Assembly (NCBI GenBank): GCA_001466705.2 | Contig: LATX02000154.1 | Location: forward strand, 868,001 to 932,000 | Reading direction: 5' to 3' | DNA: 64,000 nt | Source: Moniliophthora roreri | Lineage: Eukaryota; Basidiomycota; Agaricomycetes; Agaricales; Marasmiaceae | In this document: positions 22,945 to 35,772 of the stretch, in pieces | How the letters are laid out: each line of letters starts with the position of its first letter | How positions within the stretch are numbered: position 1 is the first letter of the stretch | Notes under the pieces: model-generated | Told to the model about the DNA's origin: nothing | Seen by the model: the letters and a program-made list of their open reading frames with translations, nothing else | Database searches by the model: none | Program-made: the position numbers and the translations under genes

Positions 22945-24520
22945 TCAGAAATCCAGCAAATAGAGATCTCCAGTATGCAACCCTACACATACGCGTCCCG
23001 TTGCTTCATCGAAGGCAAGGGACTGGCAAGCATGGAACTCGAACGGGAGAGCCGTGTGTGGTGGCACAAGAGGACCCACAATGGCTTTCCCACCTCGCTC
23101 AGTGTTGGAAGGAAAATGACCCTTCATGAGGACAAACGTATCTGTATCCCAGCGCCGTTCCAACCAAACCATTCGCCTGCCGCTTTGACCCACGCACATG
23201 ATGTCGACCGCCGAGCTAGTATCAGCAGTGAGCCTGTGTGCCCAAATCTTACTGGTATCGCTCGTATTCAGTGGAAATTTGACCACATGCCGAAACGGGG
23301 GAGATTGATTGAACGATACCGTCGTAACCCAGCGTAAAGATTTGCGATGAGCGTCTGCAGAAAGCGTGTAGTCAAATCCTGGACTCGAAGTCACTTTGAG
23401 CGGTGCAACCAGTTTCTGGCATGGTGTACCAATCGACTGCGTGGTGATACGTTCGGATGCCTCAACATCGGACGTCGAAATGACATATTGGCGGAATATC
23501 AGATTTCCTTCTTGTATCCCTGTCATGGCCAAATAGCCAGAGAAAAGGCGGAAATGCATCTGCGAGAGCGGCTGGTATCTCCTTATCAGAGACATCAAAG
23601 AAGGAAGCATGTGTGACTCACAGCAGAGACTTGGATATCCAAAAGCTTCTCACGACCGTTATTCATGTCCAATAGGTAGATCTGATATCTTGGGGGTTCG
23701 AGGATGTTATTGAACTGAGCAAGAGCAAGGGCGACAAGCCCTTCGTTGACATGCAATTCGTAGGCAATTCCTCGGATATCGCGACCTATTATTCTCTTCA
23801 CCAGATATCTGGACAAAGTGGATGGACTGTCGTTGCCAGTATTGTGAAGAGGGAATACATAGACCCTCAACAATCTGATAATCTTTTGTTCAGTCGGTGA
23901 AATTCGCAAGGCGAGGTGACATACTCTTGTCGAACGGCACTGCCAAAACAGATTGCGATGCACATCTCGCGGCTATCATTTCGAAGCCACGCCGAGAACT
24001 TGGGAGAATATTGTGCTTCTAGTGTGATTACCCGTACCCGAAGAACGTCGTCTGGCTTGCGTATGTGCCACACCTCTACAACACAGCTTGTTCCAGTGGA
24101 TGCACGGGAGAGGGTAACGAGCCACTCAGAGCTCAGGAGTTGCATCTCAGAGACCATTCCCCCGTGGTGTATGCAATGGATCCCATTTACTCGAGAATGG
24201 ACTCTGGACCAGTTCTGGTCCACCCGTAAAGCTTGTGCAGCCAGCAGACGGAGCTGTGCACCCTTTAAATCACCCTCATTGGAATTGTTTGGAATGTTTA
24301 GAGGTAGATCAAGATCAATATGATGCCATATGTAGTCTGAAGAACAGAAGGCGTGCAAGACACGACATGTCTGCGTGTCAGACGAGTAAATTAGGTGCCC
24401 TTATTACGATAGGGGATTAAGGCCACGTACTTGGTGAAGAGACAGCAGAGACTGAACGTCCAGTTTGGTAAAAACTGAAATTAGAACATCATCCGGTAGC
24501 CCCAGTAGACGAGGTGGCAT
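22945..24520 (-). CDS. F-box protein
   Basis: Exons: 24431-24520, 23925-24370, 23622-23874, 22945-23559; introns of 60, 50 and 62 bp; 467 aa. The F-box is at residues 6-50: LPDDVLISVFTKLDVQSLLSL, split by an intron before TCRVLH, then the W of IWHHID. The rest is a beta-rich region (for example VVEVWHIRKPDDVLRV, YQIYLLDMNNGRE, RVCVGLHTGDLYLLDF) that may form a propeller, as in many fungal F-box proteins. F-box proteins join substrates to SCF ubiquitin ligases through Skp1; the substrate cannot be told. The start is only 132 bp from the divergent gene at 24,653. Confidence 0.85.
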
Positions 24521-24652
24521 GAATAAATTGAGGTCACTTGAGTGTAAGAGGACAAGAAGCGGAAGAATCTTATCTTTGCGGCATCTGATAAGATTAGATT
24601 GTCAATAAACTACACGTGCCTCAGTGTAGCCGTGCCGGGCCCGGCGTTAACA
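24521..24652. promoter_or_regulatory. Very short divergent promoter
   Basis: Only 132 bp separate the two ATGs. No TATA box is seen. Both genes must share most control elements, or their 5' leaders overlap. Confidence 0.45.
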
Positions 24653-26936
24653 ATGACTACAAAAGGCCGCCCTTCCCCTTTCCGTTTCACCATGAATCCA
24701 GCTACTGTTGCCAACAGCTCCCCAAACCATCACCCATTTTCCATGTCCGATATCGATACGTTCTCAGACTCTGACTGGCTCGACATAGCCAGTAGTCGAG
24801 AATCGGACATAGACTCTCTCAGTAACCCAGATAGCGACCGTGTAGACGTTGCGTCCACCTCCCTCTCAAGGCGGTCGTCTTTCAGCTCTGGAAGCTCGCG
24901 CGATGGAGATGTTGACGCTTGGGAAGGATTTGTTGAGGATACACCAGAGGCAGCCCTTCGCGATATCGACGATCATCTATCACCACTGGATTCCTCGGAT
25001 CGTCGTCCTACCAAGGCCCACGAAGACAGTGCAGAGGAACGGCGTGTGTTAGATGGTCTTGAACAAAGTTTGATCAGCACTCTCAGTGCTTCCAGGTCCA
25101 GTTCTCATGACTCCACTGTTCACAATTCACTTCGCGACCTCAGACTCTCGTTTCCAGACCCCTTGACCAGCTCTCGCGACGATTTACCTGGGTTCCATGA
25201 TAACGCCAGTTCTTCTCCGACTACCAACGAAGCTACCGAACCACCTGCTCCGGGGGTCACCATTCCAGTGTCGATGCAGGATCCGGGTCCACATACCACA
25301 CCCGAGGTCCGAATTCAGGAGACAGTGAAGTTGAATGCAGACATTAAGAACATTACTTCCGAGATCTTCCTCTACGGAATGTCTTCCTCCATCAAATGGA
25401 CCTTCGTCCAGGAGCTATTGGGCAAGGCAGCATTAGGAAGTGGACGCCGTTTAGAAGTTATTGAGACCGGGGTTAATAAACAGTGCTTACGTTTAACACG
25501 GAAGGCGTTTGAACCGTTTTCATTTCACCGCCTACATCAATCGGATACAATCATCGTCCACGACAGAACAGGAGAGACACCTATGGTATGTATCGCGTCT
25601 CTTACCATCACTACAGTTGACTTCACTGTTTGAACAGCCGAGTTCGGGGTCATCTCCGAGCCGGCCATCTTTGGCTATTCTCTTCTTACCCTGCAAATCT
25701 GCGTTAGCGGTACCCCTACATACCTCATACATTCCGGTTATTGTCGATGTGGATGATGGAAAGGGATCAGTACACGACGCATCGACGAGACTTCTGCAAG
25801 CACACGTTGCATGGGGCTCGATTCAGGTTCCGTTCGATCGCATCTTGACGTTCAAGGATAGCGAGACACGCCTCGTTCACTCAAAAGATGTCAAAGGCCT
25901 TAATGCTTTCCGCGTTCACCGAGCTCTTCGACGGTTTACAGAGAGACAGTCTTGGCCCAACATGCATACCATGACAATGTACGTGCTTCCAAATTTATAT
26001 ACTCTTGATTAATGATTGATTCTGCAACCTTCTGATAGATTTGCTCTACTCTCTTTGATTATTGGCCTATCCGTCCACAATGTGTTGCGCTCACAAGCCC
26101 GCGACACTCACCTACCATTCACGACGCAAACCTTTGATCACAAGGCGACCGCGACCAACTCGACCGCATTGGCTGTCCGCACTACGTCCGATCTCTTTGT
26201 CGCACCTGCATCCCTCAGCACTGTACCTCCCGTATATGAACGGGGTTCAACTGCTGTGGGAACCTCCACCTCTACTTCGGTAGTAACCTACACGAAGCCC
26301 GCGGATCCAAGTGGAAACAAATTGAAGGCCCTCACAGAGAAGCTCAAAGTGACAAGGGATGTGATTGCTAAGCCGTCAACCCCCACGACGTGCCAACGAC
26401 AAACTACCGATGAGGCGCCAACGCCATCGTCATCTAAAGTGGTCCAGGAGGAGGAGACAGCTTCCTCCCTCAGCATTCGGCTTGTCGATTCTCTTTCAGA
26501 AATCATCGAGGTCTCGATCAAGGCGTTGGTCGAGGTCGTTCACCATGATATTGCGGAGTTGATGCAGGCGATAGATGAGCTCATGAACGCCATTCATCGT
26601 CAAACACGTATGGTCGCGGAGCACTCGAGGAGCGCGGTACAGACGGTAAAGGAACATTTTGAATATCGGAATGCGAGGGCGAAGGGCAAGGCGATGGAAC
26701 TCAGAGAGAAGGGATTACGGTTGATGTCCTATGCAAGTGACGCTGTTATTGGCAGGACGCGTAATGCCAAGAAGCGTGCGCAGGTCTTGAAGGCCAATGT
26801 GGCTGCCTCTAAGGCATGGGCCAAGTACGACAAGGTACAAGGGGAATGGGCTAGTTCTCTTGGTCGAAGGGCCCGTCGTGGGGCAAATCATCGCTGTCGA
26901 GCCGGAAAAGACGGTCGATATGCGAGTCGTCATTGA
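24653..26936 (+). CDS. Uncharacterised single-pass membrane protein with long disordered N-terminus and helical C-terminus
   Basis: Exons: 24653-25585, 25638-25978, 26039-26936; introns of 52 and 60 bp; 723 aa. Residues 1-210 are Ser/Asp-rich and low complexity (SDIDTFSDSDWLDIASS). A folded part follows (about 240-420: EIFLYGMSSSIKWTFVQELL, SLAILFLPCKSALAVPL, YIPVIVDVDDGKG). One membrane segment lies near residue 426-440 (FALLSLIIGLSVHNVL), and the last 170 residues are charged and helix-forming (LVEVVHHDIAELMQAIDEL). I do not recognise the family. The open frame extends upstream to 24,599 but starts with TTG, so the first ATG (24,653) was taken. Confidence 0.75.
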
Positions 26937-27197
26937 TTCATTTCTCTCACATTAGCTCCCCTGCACCTGCTCGCAGGCCAAGACAGTCGCAATATCCACT
27001 TGAGGTTTAAATTCGGTCTTATGTATATAATCCCAGTCAATATCAATTATAATGTGTAATTCTCTGCAAACGTCAGCTGGCTTGGCTTGATTACCTCGTG
27101 GACACCATGTTGCTTCCGCACCGAAGTTCAACCACTTGAGCCATCACTTCCTTCACGTCTATTTAACGACTAATCCAGTCGACGCTGGCGCTTCATT

Positions 27198-29021
27198 ATG
27201 TTTTTCCTTCCTTTCGGCCTTCTACTTTGTCAAGCGCTTCTCTCGACCGCAGAGCAATGTCAACTTCGCTTGAACTTGAACTTGAATGATCCAACAATCC
27301 CGACAAGCACGACCATTGGCAATGGCTCCGACAATAATTCAGCGACGGCCAGCGGTACTGACAGGCCTCCGGACTCGACACCTACAAGGCAGCCGTTTGA
27401 TTATGGGAGCGAAAAAATAAGAGGCGTCAACTTGTGAGCCTGTTTAGTGCTTAGAACCGAGATCTCGTTACTGAATTATGTTCTATTGATCAGAGGCGGC
27501 TGGTTCGTCTTGGAGGTGAGCAGACCTTGCCTTCCAGTACTTCAACAGATGATCAAGCCTTTTCAAGCCATGGATTACGCCGAGCATATTCGAAAATACT
27601 AATGATGATACAATTGTGGATGAATACACGCTCGGCCTAAAGAGAAATAACGATGAAACTAAGAAGATGCTTGAGGACCATTGGAACACGGTGAGCAGCC
27701 ATTTATTTTACGAAAAAGTATCAATCTCATCTAAAATTGCTAGTGGATAACGGAGGACGACTTTAGGCAGATTGCTGAAGCTGGCTTGAATCACGTTCGG
27801 TACCTCCAAACCATTTCCCTTCTGCACACCTTTCCTCATATTCTACTTCAGGATCCCCTTTGGGTACTGGTCAGTTCCGATGACGTCGCGTGATACAAAC
27901 GAGAATACCTCTCCTTCACCATATATACCTGGAGCATGGCCATACCTCTTACGAGCACTCAACTGGGCAGCAGCTCACAATGTTCATGTTATCATTGATA
28001 TTCATGGTGCACCTGGATCGCAGAATGGCTACGATAACTCGGGTCAGAGAACAGATGATCCACGATGGGCATACAATCCTACGAACGTTTCGCGGACCAT
28101 TGACACCATAAAGTATATTGCGAGAGAGGCTGGAGGAATGATTGATATATTGGAGTTGTTGAATGAGAGTGCTGGCTTCCGGAGTAGTGAATGGGCAGCC
28201 GTGACAAGGCAGTTTTGGGTGGATGGGTATCATGCTGTGAGAGAAGCTGCTGGAGATGATCTGAAGATTATGATTGGGGACGCATTTTTGGGCGTAAACG
28301 TGAGGTTTCAGCTGCTTATGTTCGGACGGTGACTGATGCCCTTCTTTCCATAGAATTGGAGGAATTTCCTCACATATCCAGATGCACAAGGCGTATTGAT
28401 GGACTTTGTGCGTTTCATCTCATTTTGAATTCAACTAGCACCTCACTTTTTTGCAGCATCAGTACCAGATATTCAGCAACGCTGAGCTAGCCCGCTCTCC
28501 CGAAGATCATGTACAATTCGCTTGCACCATGAAAGATACGATATCAGAGTATTCGGCCACCAATCTCTGGACAGTAATGGGCGAATGGTCTAATGCTGCA
28601 ACGGATTGCACCAAGTGGCTGAACGGATTTGGGAGGGGTGCTCGCTGGGATGGCACCTACCAGCAGGCTGACATGCGTGCATTTGGCTCGTGCGATGGGT
28701 ACACTGGTAACATGAGTGGGTTTTCGGATGAGTACAAAGCCTTCCTACGGCGATATTGGGAGGTACAGGTTGAGATCGGAGAGTCTGCTCAAGGTTGGGT
28801 ATGTAGTCTTACTGTCTCAATGGGATTCTAGCTCAATCTTCTACTTATTGCAGGTTTTTTGGACCTGGAAGGTTAGCATTTTCAATTTAGTAATTTGAAT
28901 ATAGGACTCACTTCGATGCCAGGCTGAAAACTCGGACGACTGGAGCTATCAACGAGGGCTTGAAGGGGGCTGGATACCTAAAGACCCCAAGAACAGGATG
29001 TACCCCAATATCTGCTCATAA
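27198..29021 (+). CDS. Secreted glycoside hydrolase family 5 exo-beta-1,3-glucanase
   Basis: Nine exons: 27198-27433, 27494-27515 (22 nt), 27568-27690, 27744-27799, 27852-28299, 28354-28407, 28457-28798, 28854-28871 (18 nt), 28923-29021; 465 aa. A signal peptide (FFLPFGLLLCQALLSTAEQ) is followed by a low-complexity Thr/Asn linker, then the catalytic barrel: [20 protein letters not shown] (most of it), NHVRIPFGYW, IIDIHGAPGSQNGYDNSG. The acid/base Glu is in ELLNESAGF (about residue 248) and the nucleophile Glu in VMGEWSNAATDC (about 355). The C-terminus has GWVFWTWKAENSDDWSY. The pattern matches GH5_9, which trims beta-1,3-glucan in the fungal wall. Both catalytic residues are intact. Confidence 0.92.
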
Positions 29022-29268
29022 AAGCGTAACCATGGATATATCCAAAGCATGCAAAATTTGCAACGACTGACCCACGTACTATAGAGGCACACCACAAACT
29101 CTAATCTTCCATTACAACAGACTACACACATTATTTAAATAAATGAATACAGTTTATACTGGTACGACAAATGGCATAGACTACAGACACCTAGATATCC
29201 ATGAAAGTTTTTCCAACACACGTCCATGGGCGACTTTGTATATAGATTGTGCTCGCGTATCCCAAAAA

Positions 29269-30366
29269 TCAGTATATTTGTGGGGGCCAGCCTGGCAAGC
29301 TCTGCAAGGCAGCGTTCGAGGCTTCCTTAACTCGGCGCTTGCTCGCCATGTCCCCTGATTGACGATAGTTCTCGAAAACTTCACGCATCTGAAATGAAGA
29401 TGCCGCTATCGAGTCTGAGGAGCAACGAATGAACCACAAGATTGTAGAAAGCGCCGTGGTACGCACCAAAATTATTATCGGCTTCTTTAGTGAGCTGAAA
29501 GTGGAAGATGAGATGGTCAGTTTGCGAATGAAAGGACTAGATGTACTCACTGACTGAAGCCTGGCTGCCTCCTGCTGAATCTGAACAGTATAGTAGCCAC
29601 CACCACTATACTGTATCTGGAGCTGCAACTGGCTAACCTTGCCTTCCAGCTCCTTCTTCCTCGTCTGCCATGCATCCTTCAGCGCATCGAAACTGTCCAA
29701 CAACTGCTTCCATGCGTAAGAATCCCATGACTCTATCTCTGCTTTGTGTGTCCGAATGTATTCCCGAGGGTGTGCCTCGCCCGTGACTGAACGAGACGTC
29801 GTTGTGCCTGTAAAACCGGAACCAGAGGTAGGTGACATGGGACTTTGGATCTGCTGGGGTGTCTGCTGTACAATCTGACTAGACCCATCCCAGCCCTGGC
29901 CTATTGATGCGTAGGGATCAAATTGGGACAAATATCCTGGACTAGCGAGCTGCTGCTGTGCAGGATTATAATGTTGTTGTTGCTGCTGCTGCTGTTGTCC
30001 GTTGAGATATCCATAGCTGCTCCCATTTGCCTGGCTTGCGAGCTGCTGTCCGAAGTTACTTGTAGGCTGAAATCCGGTCGGCTGAGATATTGGCGACTGC
30101 ATCCCCCATTGTTGACCTCCCGTATTCTGCATACTATATCCACCGGGATTAAACTGGGGGTTGTATTGTTGGTATTGCTGCTGCTGCTGCTGCTGAGGTT
30201 GCGGAGACTGGAATCCACTACCAGACCCCGGTTGCATCCATGACGTGAACTGTGGGTTGGGAGGCGACGGAGAAGTATCGATGTTGGGGAAACGATTATA
30301 AGCACTGGATGGGTCTGAGGAGAAGGGATTATTCGTGGGTCCAGGAGATGCGTATCCGTTGTACAT
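29269..30366 (-). CDS. Poly-Gln/Pro-rich protein with conserved C-terminal helical region
   Basis: Exons: 29551-30366, 29467-29494 (28 nt), 29269-29414; introns of 56 and 52 bp; 329 aa. Residues 1-195 are disordered, with Gln runs of 7-8 and repeated Gly/Ser/Pro/Asn. The C-terminal 130 residues are ordered: HPREYIRTHKAEIESWDSYA, WKQLLDSFDALKDAW, a coiled-coil-like KKELEGKVSQLQLQIQ, then FENYRQSGD and a Trp-Pro-Pro end. The conserved part looks like a fungal family without a known function. The small middle exon was placed because it alone restores frame into SIAASSFQMREVF. Confidence 0.75.
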   Translation of the reverse strand: MYNGYASPGPTNNPFSSDPSSAYNRFPNIDTSPSPPNPQFTSWMQPGSGSGFQSPQPQQQQQQQYQQYNPQFNPGGYSMQNTGGQQWGMQSPISQPTGFQPTSNFGQQLASQANGSSYGYLNGQQQQQQQQHYNPAQQQLASPGYLSQFDPYASIGQGWDGSSQIVQQTPQQIQSPMSPTSGSGFTGTTTSRSVTGEAHPREYIRTHKAEIESWDSYAWKQLLDSFDALKDAWQTRKKELEGKVSQLQLQIQYSGGGYYTVQIQQEAARLQSVSTSSPFIRKLTISSSTFSSLKKPIIILVRTTALSTILWFIRCSSDSIAASSFQMREVFENYRQSGDMASKRRVKEASNAALQSLPGWPPQIY

Positions 30367-30875
30367 TGTCAGAGACAAGTAAAGAAGACTGAATTGCAGC
30401 TGTGCTAATGATTTTTGTTGATGGAACAGCCGCAGTCGCAGTTTGCCGGCACTCAGCGCGCCTTTATCTGTATTATGATGAACGGTCACCTGTGTGGACT
30501 CAATCTCAGGCTAGTACGATACACACTTTCTACATGAATCTCATGTTGGAAATGGACATACGGCTGACCGGGACAGCGATAACTCACTGCGGAGGAGGCG
30601 ATTACAGCAAATGCCGTATCCTTCTACTGTAAATATCACCTGTAGGCGGAGGATCATGCTGCGTCATGCCGTTGACTTGTTATCGTCCATGAAGAATCGT
30701 GGACGCAAATTGGTTGGCCCGGCTCCGCTTTTTTTCTTCCATCAGGCACTCGGGAAGCGTAAACGTGAGATTGTCCAAAATGACTCTAGGAAGACGTGGG
30801 ACGATAAAGTACAAATGTGTACAGATATTTTTGACGAGATACTGTATAGGTTCGTGAATGCTCGTGTCAAATGCT

Positions 30876-31569
30876 TCAATCTCGTCGGACCTTGGGTGCA
30901 GGTAATAGGCCGAGTAGTCCAAAAGTCAGAGCGTATACTGCGCAAGCTGAGAAAACCAAATGTTCAGCAGCTGCAGTGTGACGGAAGGAGATAACGCGCA
31001 CCTCCGAGAAGACTCGGGAGAAAACCTGAGCTCGAATACTGCCACAATGTCAAGAGAAGAAGTAACCATCCAGAAATGATTGACGTCGTGAGGACCTGGA
31101 TAAAAGTGATACAGGATAAGCGCGACGGGCCGGTATCGAGGAAAAGAAAAGTCGTACAGGAATTACTGAAGAAAGAATTCCAGATTGTCTCCAGGAGCGA
31201 TACTATGCAGAGCATGGGTGAGGATCAACAAACGTGCACAGTCAAGACGTACATCAGGCTCCACTCCCCGGATCCAAGGTGTCAAAAGCACGTAGATAAA
31301 CAACGCTATCGTCGTGCATCCCAATGTAAGTGCACCAAATGCCGCGGTCCTAACCAGTGAAATGACCCAGGACAAAGATGAGCAAAACGCTATTCGGAAG
31401 TTGTCAACATGGCAGCGCACCGTCCCCAGTCTTCTCCATCCCCGCGAAGTATACCCCAGAATTCGATCAACGTGCCAAAGTAGTACACGACAGCACCTCC
31501 AGGAATAATAAGTTTGAGTTGTCGTATTGTATGTTGAGAAGGGGATAAAGACCAAGACGAAGATGACAT
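30876..31569 (-). CDS. Small four-helix membrane protein, function unknown
   Basis: Exons: 31421-31569, 31253-31349, 31158-31202 (45 nt), 31002-31095, 30876-30937; introns of 71, 50, 62 and 64 bp; 148 aa. All junctions are GT-AG and close in frame. Hydrophobic segments: IIPGGAVVYYFGTLIEFW, AAFGALTLGCTTIALFIYVL, TTSIISGWLLLLLTLW and VYALTFGLLGLLPAP. A polar loop DYRSWRQSGILSS lies after the second, and the end is KVRRD. No long single ORF shows this gene; it appears only when the five exons are joined. I do not know the family. Confidence 0.7.
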
Positions 31570-31794
31570 GGCGGAAGAAAAAAAGTCCTGATTGCCGCTC
31601 TACGGCTCCAACGCAACTGACGACGTCGAAACTTGAGGCTGATTACTATTAGCGCGTCAGTTATGTACAACGCACAGAATTTTTTCACATGCAGGTATTA
31701 GTAAGTTGGCTTATGTACATATGTACAGAGACTCCCAGACTAAAATTCAGAAAGGCTAGAGTCTACAGTATAACCATAACCAGTCGCGGTGAGC

Positions 31795-33759
31795 TTACAG
31801 AAACATCCTTACAAATCTATCCATCGCTTCTCTTGCAGACCCTTTGTCTTTAACCCACGCCTCAGCCAGTTTAGCCTGCGCGACCGCAGCACTACTCTGC
31901 ATTTTCTTTTTCTCTTCCTCGTTGAGGAACGCTTTCGCCAATACTTCCTTAGCCTCCTGCCGGACAGCCTCCAGGGTTCCAACTGGTTGAATCTCGTAGC
32001 TAGGCCGATATTTCAGACCATGTCCGCGCCTTACTTCGTGAAGTTCGTATCCACTTTTCAAAGCCAGTGCGTTTAGCATCGCGTAGACGGGCTGATCAGC
32101 ACAAATTGGCCAAGAGATCCTGAGGAACAAAAAACAAAAAACTAGTTAGCGGAAGATCTTGACAAAAAGGACCCCCAAACTCACATAGGGATGCCAGCTT
32201 GTAATGTCTCGACTGTTCCGCTCAGTCCGTTGTGGGTCAAGAACCAGCCTGTAGCCTGCAATATCCTTGTCAGGAGAGCGTTGGGGACGAAAGGGAATTT
32301 CGGCAGACCGGGTGTGATAGGACGTACTGCTGCGGTGCGTACTGACAGATGAATGTCACCTTTGAAGCGTCAATCTTTGCCTGCAAAGCCTCTGGGAATG
32401 GAGCGTTTTGGGGAGGGTACGCCAGCACTACAGGAATATCCATATCCAACACGACATCTATCCATGCCCAAAGTTTTTGACCGTCGATGCCAACAACGGT
32501 ACTGAAAGTGGAGCCGAATGATATCTGTACGAAATCATTAGAACGGATGGACGGACAGATGAGTAGCACGCACGTAGAGTAGGCTTTTCCTTCCTCGTTC
32601 TTCCAATACCCTATCCAGGAACTGTTCAATCCCCCCTGCAGCCTGAGCCTGAGCCAGTTCTCCAGCTTTAGCAGCAGCACCATGCGCGTCTTCACCTGAT
32701 GGATATAAAGGGCCAGTGAGGAATATGGGACGACCTTCAAACCATAGTGATAGCGCTTCATATGCGTTAGGTTCCAAACAGTACGCAGTTGGGGACACGA
32801 GACCGTCCATGAGTGCCAGAGAGCTATAGAGAAGTCAGCGAAACATGTCATTGGTAGAAATACGAACAATCACCGCAAAGAATTGAAGTGAATATCGAAT
32901 GGTAAGAAGTATGGCGGCTGGAATAGAAGTTGAGTACGTATGCAGCTCTGTGGGTTGAATTTGATTCACCTCCTGAGGATACATCTCATGATCTGCAACT
33001 GGAGGTAGGCCTGGTACTTGTATGATCTTCCCTGTGATGTGCGAAGCATTCACCTAGAGACTGGTTAGAACCTTCATCAAAAAAATTAGCGGAGTGTTTA
33101 TCTCACCTCAACAGCAGCCTGACGGAAGGTCAAACCATCGCTCTTTGCCTTCTCTTCGATCTCATTAACTATTTCGTCCAAAGCCCCCGCCAGGCCGGAG
33201 AAACTCTCGGATAGCTCCCGCAAGTGAGAGTATAGTAACATCGGAGCGACCGAGCACCACCCGACAATCTTGTACGGCTTCCGGGATTTACTTTGAGCAA
33301 CATCAATCGTGCAGAATGCAATGACCTGGGGAATAGCCACTTAGTTGAATTCTTGGACTAGATCGCGAAGAGCATACGTCAGTGAGGAAGACATCGGGGT
33401 CGCGCTGACCGGGATCCGCCAGAATGCTATCCAGGACCGCTTCATAATTGGCCTTCATTTCTTCTAGCTGCATTGGACTGGACGATGAAACCTCTACGAG
33501 CCTGTAGCAATCTCAACAATATAAGATGATGATGATGAAATTCAGCGCACTTTATCAACCTCATGGTCTCTGCCTGATCTTGTGTGAAATGCCTTGGAAG
33601 CTCATCCTTGGATCGTCCGAAAATGACTTTGGATACGGCAAAGGTGACTTGGACTGGCTGTGTCTTAACGAGGTGGGTCAGGAACGCGAGCATGGGACGG
33701 GCATGCCCCCATCCCCCCGAGATGGTCCAGGCAAGGATATGCTTGAGATCTGAAGACAT
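31795..33759 (-). CDS. Family 1 UDP-glycosyltransferase-like protein
   Basis: Nine exons: 33551-33759, 33378-33501, 33107-33325, 32970-33053, 32874-32917, 32574-32823, 32309-32524, 32185-32255, 31795-32119; 513 aa, in frame throughout. The N-terminal acceptor domain starts ILAWTISGGWGHARPML. The C-terminal donor domain has LLYISFGSTFST, ICQYAPQQYVLSHP, and the family signature THNGLSGTVETLQAGIPM followed by SWPICADQPVYA (the Trp-Pro..Asp-Gln pair contacts the sugar nucleotide). GT1 enzymes move a sugar from a UDP donor to small lipophilic acceptors; donor and acceptor are unknown here. No signal peptide or C-terminal anchor is seen, so it is probably cytosolic. Confidence 0.9.
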
Positions 33760-33974
33760 GGTGAGATGGGAAGTGTGTCAAGATTCTAGATGTCAAACTC
33801 ACAGAAGCATGTATATACGGGGGATTAGTCAAATGATATCTTGGTGTACCAATAAAGGAGGCCCAATGGCGTATCTGATCCGCCAGATGAGTTATGAATA
33901 GGTTGAGCCTTGAGGCTTGAGGAGTTCAGGGACGAGCGTGATCGCGAGTCACAGACATCACCGACGGTGCCACC
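33760..33974. promoter_or_regulatory. Short divergent promoter (glycosyltransferase / ATG17)
   Basis: The 215-bp gap separates the two ATGs. No clear TATA box or repeat is seen. Confidence 0.4.
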
Positions 33975-35772
33975 ATGGACCCCATCGTTGCTCCTCATAA
34001 TGTCCAAGAACAAGACCAACCTCACCTCGTATCTCTCGTTCTCCAGTCCAAGAAAGCCTTGCAGCATGGCGAGCAACTTTGCTCGCAAGCTCATGCTCTT
34101 TCCAATGATTCTGCTCAAGTCGCGGTTGATATTCTTGTATTGGATGCAAGAGTGCGCTGGATATCGGATTCGGTCCTGGAGCAGCTCAAGGTTTGGATAT
34201 GAATGTCGTGTTCGCAGGCTCGTGCTTATATTTCTAGTAGCTTGCAGCCAACGTTGCGAAGACCATCGAAGAGAAACGTATACGGTTAACCAAGCAAGTC
34301 CACGTAGGTGGTCTACTCTTCTCTGCAAGTACTCGCCACTGAGAGTCAACAGGAATGGGATGCAGTTCGTGCGAAGCAATGTAGTGCATTGGACTCGATA
34401 CTGGACGAGCTTGGCTCTCAGCGTGTACCACCCGATTTTCACCAAACCTCCGCCGGTTCCTCTCTTTTTGGCAGCCAGATTTCAGACGACGAAGGTGACT
34501 CTGCTGGTAAACCCAACGGCTTTACACTTCTCAGTCAAAGCCCGTCTGACACTGTTCGCATTCCTCCATCAAGACGTCGACACTCAACACAAGAAGACCG
34601 AAGTAATTGGAAGACTTTGAGAGACTTTGTGGACGATCAAGCCATCGAAGATATTCTAGAGCAAATGGATAACGAACGGGTTGCTGTAGAGGTACGCGCT
34701 TATAGCTGTCCTTCCGTGCCCTGGTGTACTCATTGGTTGTGCAGAACACATTAAGCAGAACAGATGACTATCCAGAGTCTCTCGACACCACCATAACAAA
34801 CATTCGCAATGCGCTTCCTCAGATACCTCCCATTCCTGACATGGAACAGCTGCTGCACGAGCAGGACACGGTCATGGTCTCTATGGCGAGACATCTGGAA
34901 AGCTTAGCCTCGCACTACGAGCAAATGGCGAATGCACTTCACGAAAGCGAAGCCGGAGAAGCATACAGCGAAGAAGACGTAGAACGTGTGTGTCCATGTT
35001 ACCATTCCCCTGTTTGCTTCGCTCACTGAGACGTCCATTGCAGAGATGAACCGAGATACGGATGAACTCCCTTCAATTATGAAGGAACTGGAGGAGAGTC
35101 TATTATCTGTCGCAGCTATACAGTCCGTTTTCGAAGCTCTCCCGAGACGCACTTCTGAACACACCTTTCTATGCAGCGAATCATTATCATCTAAGCGAAC
35201 AGAAGATCAAAGGCACCTCCAGCAACTATCGGGTACTCTTGATGATCTAGATGAGCTCGGTGATATCATGGGGGAGATGCTCAATGATCAAGAAGCCATC
35301 GAGGTATGTCGACCCGACTTCTTCATTCCCCGACTTCCGTGTTTATTGTCAAGTGAAGTCCGAATGCGAGGGCCTCCTAGTCGAACTCCAAAGTCACTTG
35401 TCGACAATTGAGCATCTTCATGAACGTTACGTCGCATACAGGATTGCCTTCCAAAAGCTCGTGATTGAAATTGCCCGGCGGAGGATGTACAAAGAAGCTG
35501 CAGAGAATATTGTCCGCGGAATGATGTCGCAGTTGGAAGCTATGACCGAAGGCAAGATTTCGTCCCTGTACTTTACAGTGTGCGCTTCTAACGGCGAACT
35601 AGAGGAACGTCTAGTGCGGGAACATTTCAATAATGAACATGGTGCCCACCTACCGGAAGATCTCTGCTTGTGTATCGGAAATGCGCCGACGAAATGGCAA
35701 GTCATACCATGGAACGGAGAAGAGCTCGAAGATTTGCCAGGTATTGCAACCGATATAGTGACAGAGGTCTAA
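33975..35772 (+). CDS. ATG17: Autophagy scaffold Atg17
   Basis: Exons: 33975-34190, 34241-34303, 34353-34691, 34745-34985, 35044-35303, 35359-35772; introns of 50, 49, 53, 58 and 55 bp; 510 aa. The protein is almost wholly helical and charged. The C-terminal third carries the Atg17 hallmark: ERYVAYRIAFQKLVIEIARR, then EAAENIVRGMMSQLEAM, HFNNEHGAHLPEDLC and APTKWQVIPW. Atg17 scaffolds the Atg1 kinase complex at the phagophore assembly site and binds Atg13, Atg29 and Atg31 in yeast. The Ser-rich insert around residues 130-190 is probably a flexible loop. The last intron ends at GAAG (35,358), selected to keep frame into SECEGLLVEL. Confidence 0.85.

Noticed and set aside
33825..34445. 206-codon minus-strand ORF opposite ATG17
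   Set aside because: Antisense to ATG17 exons 1-3; contains no recognisable pattern.
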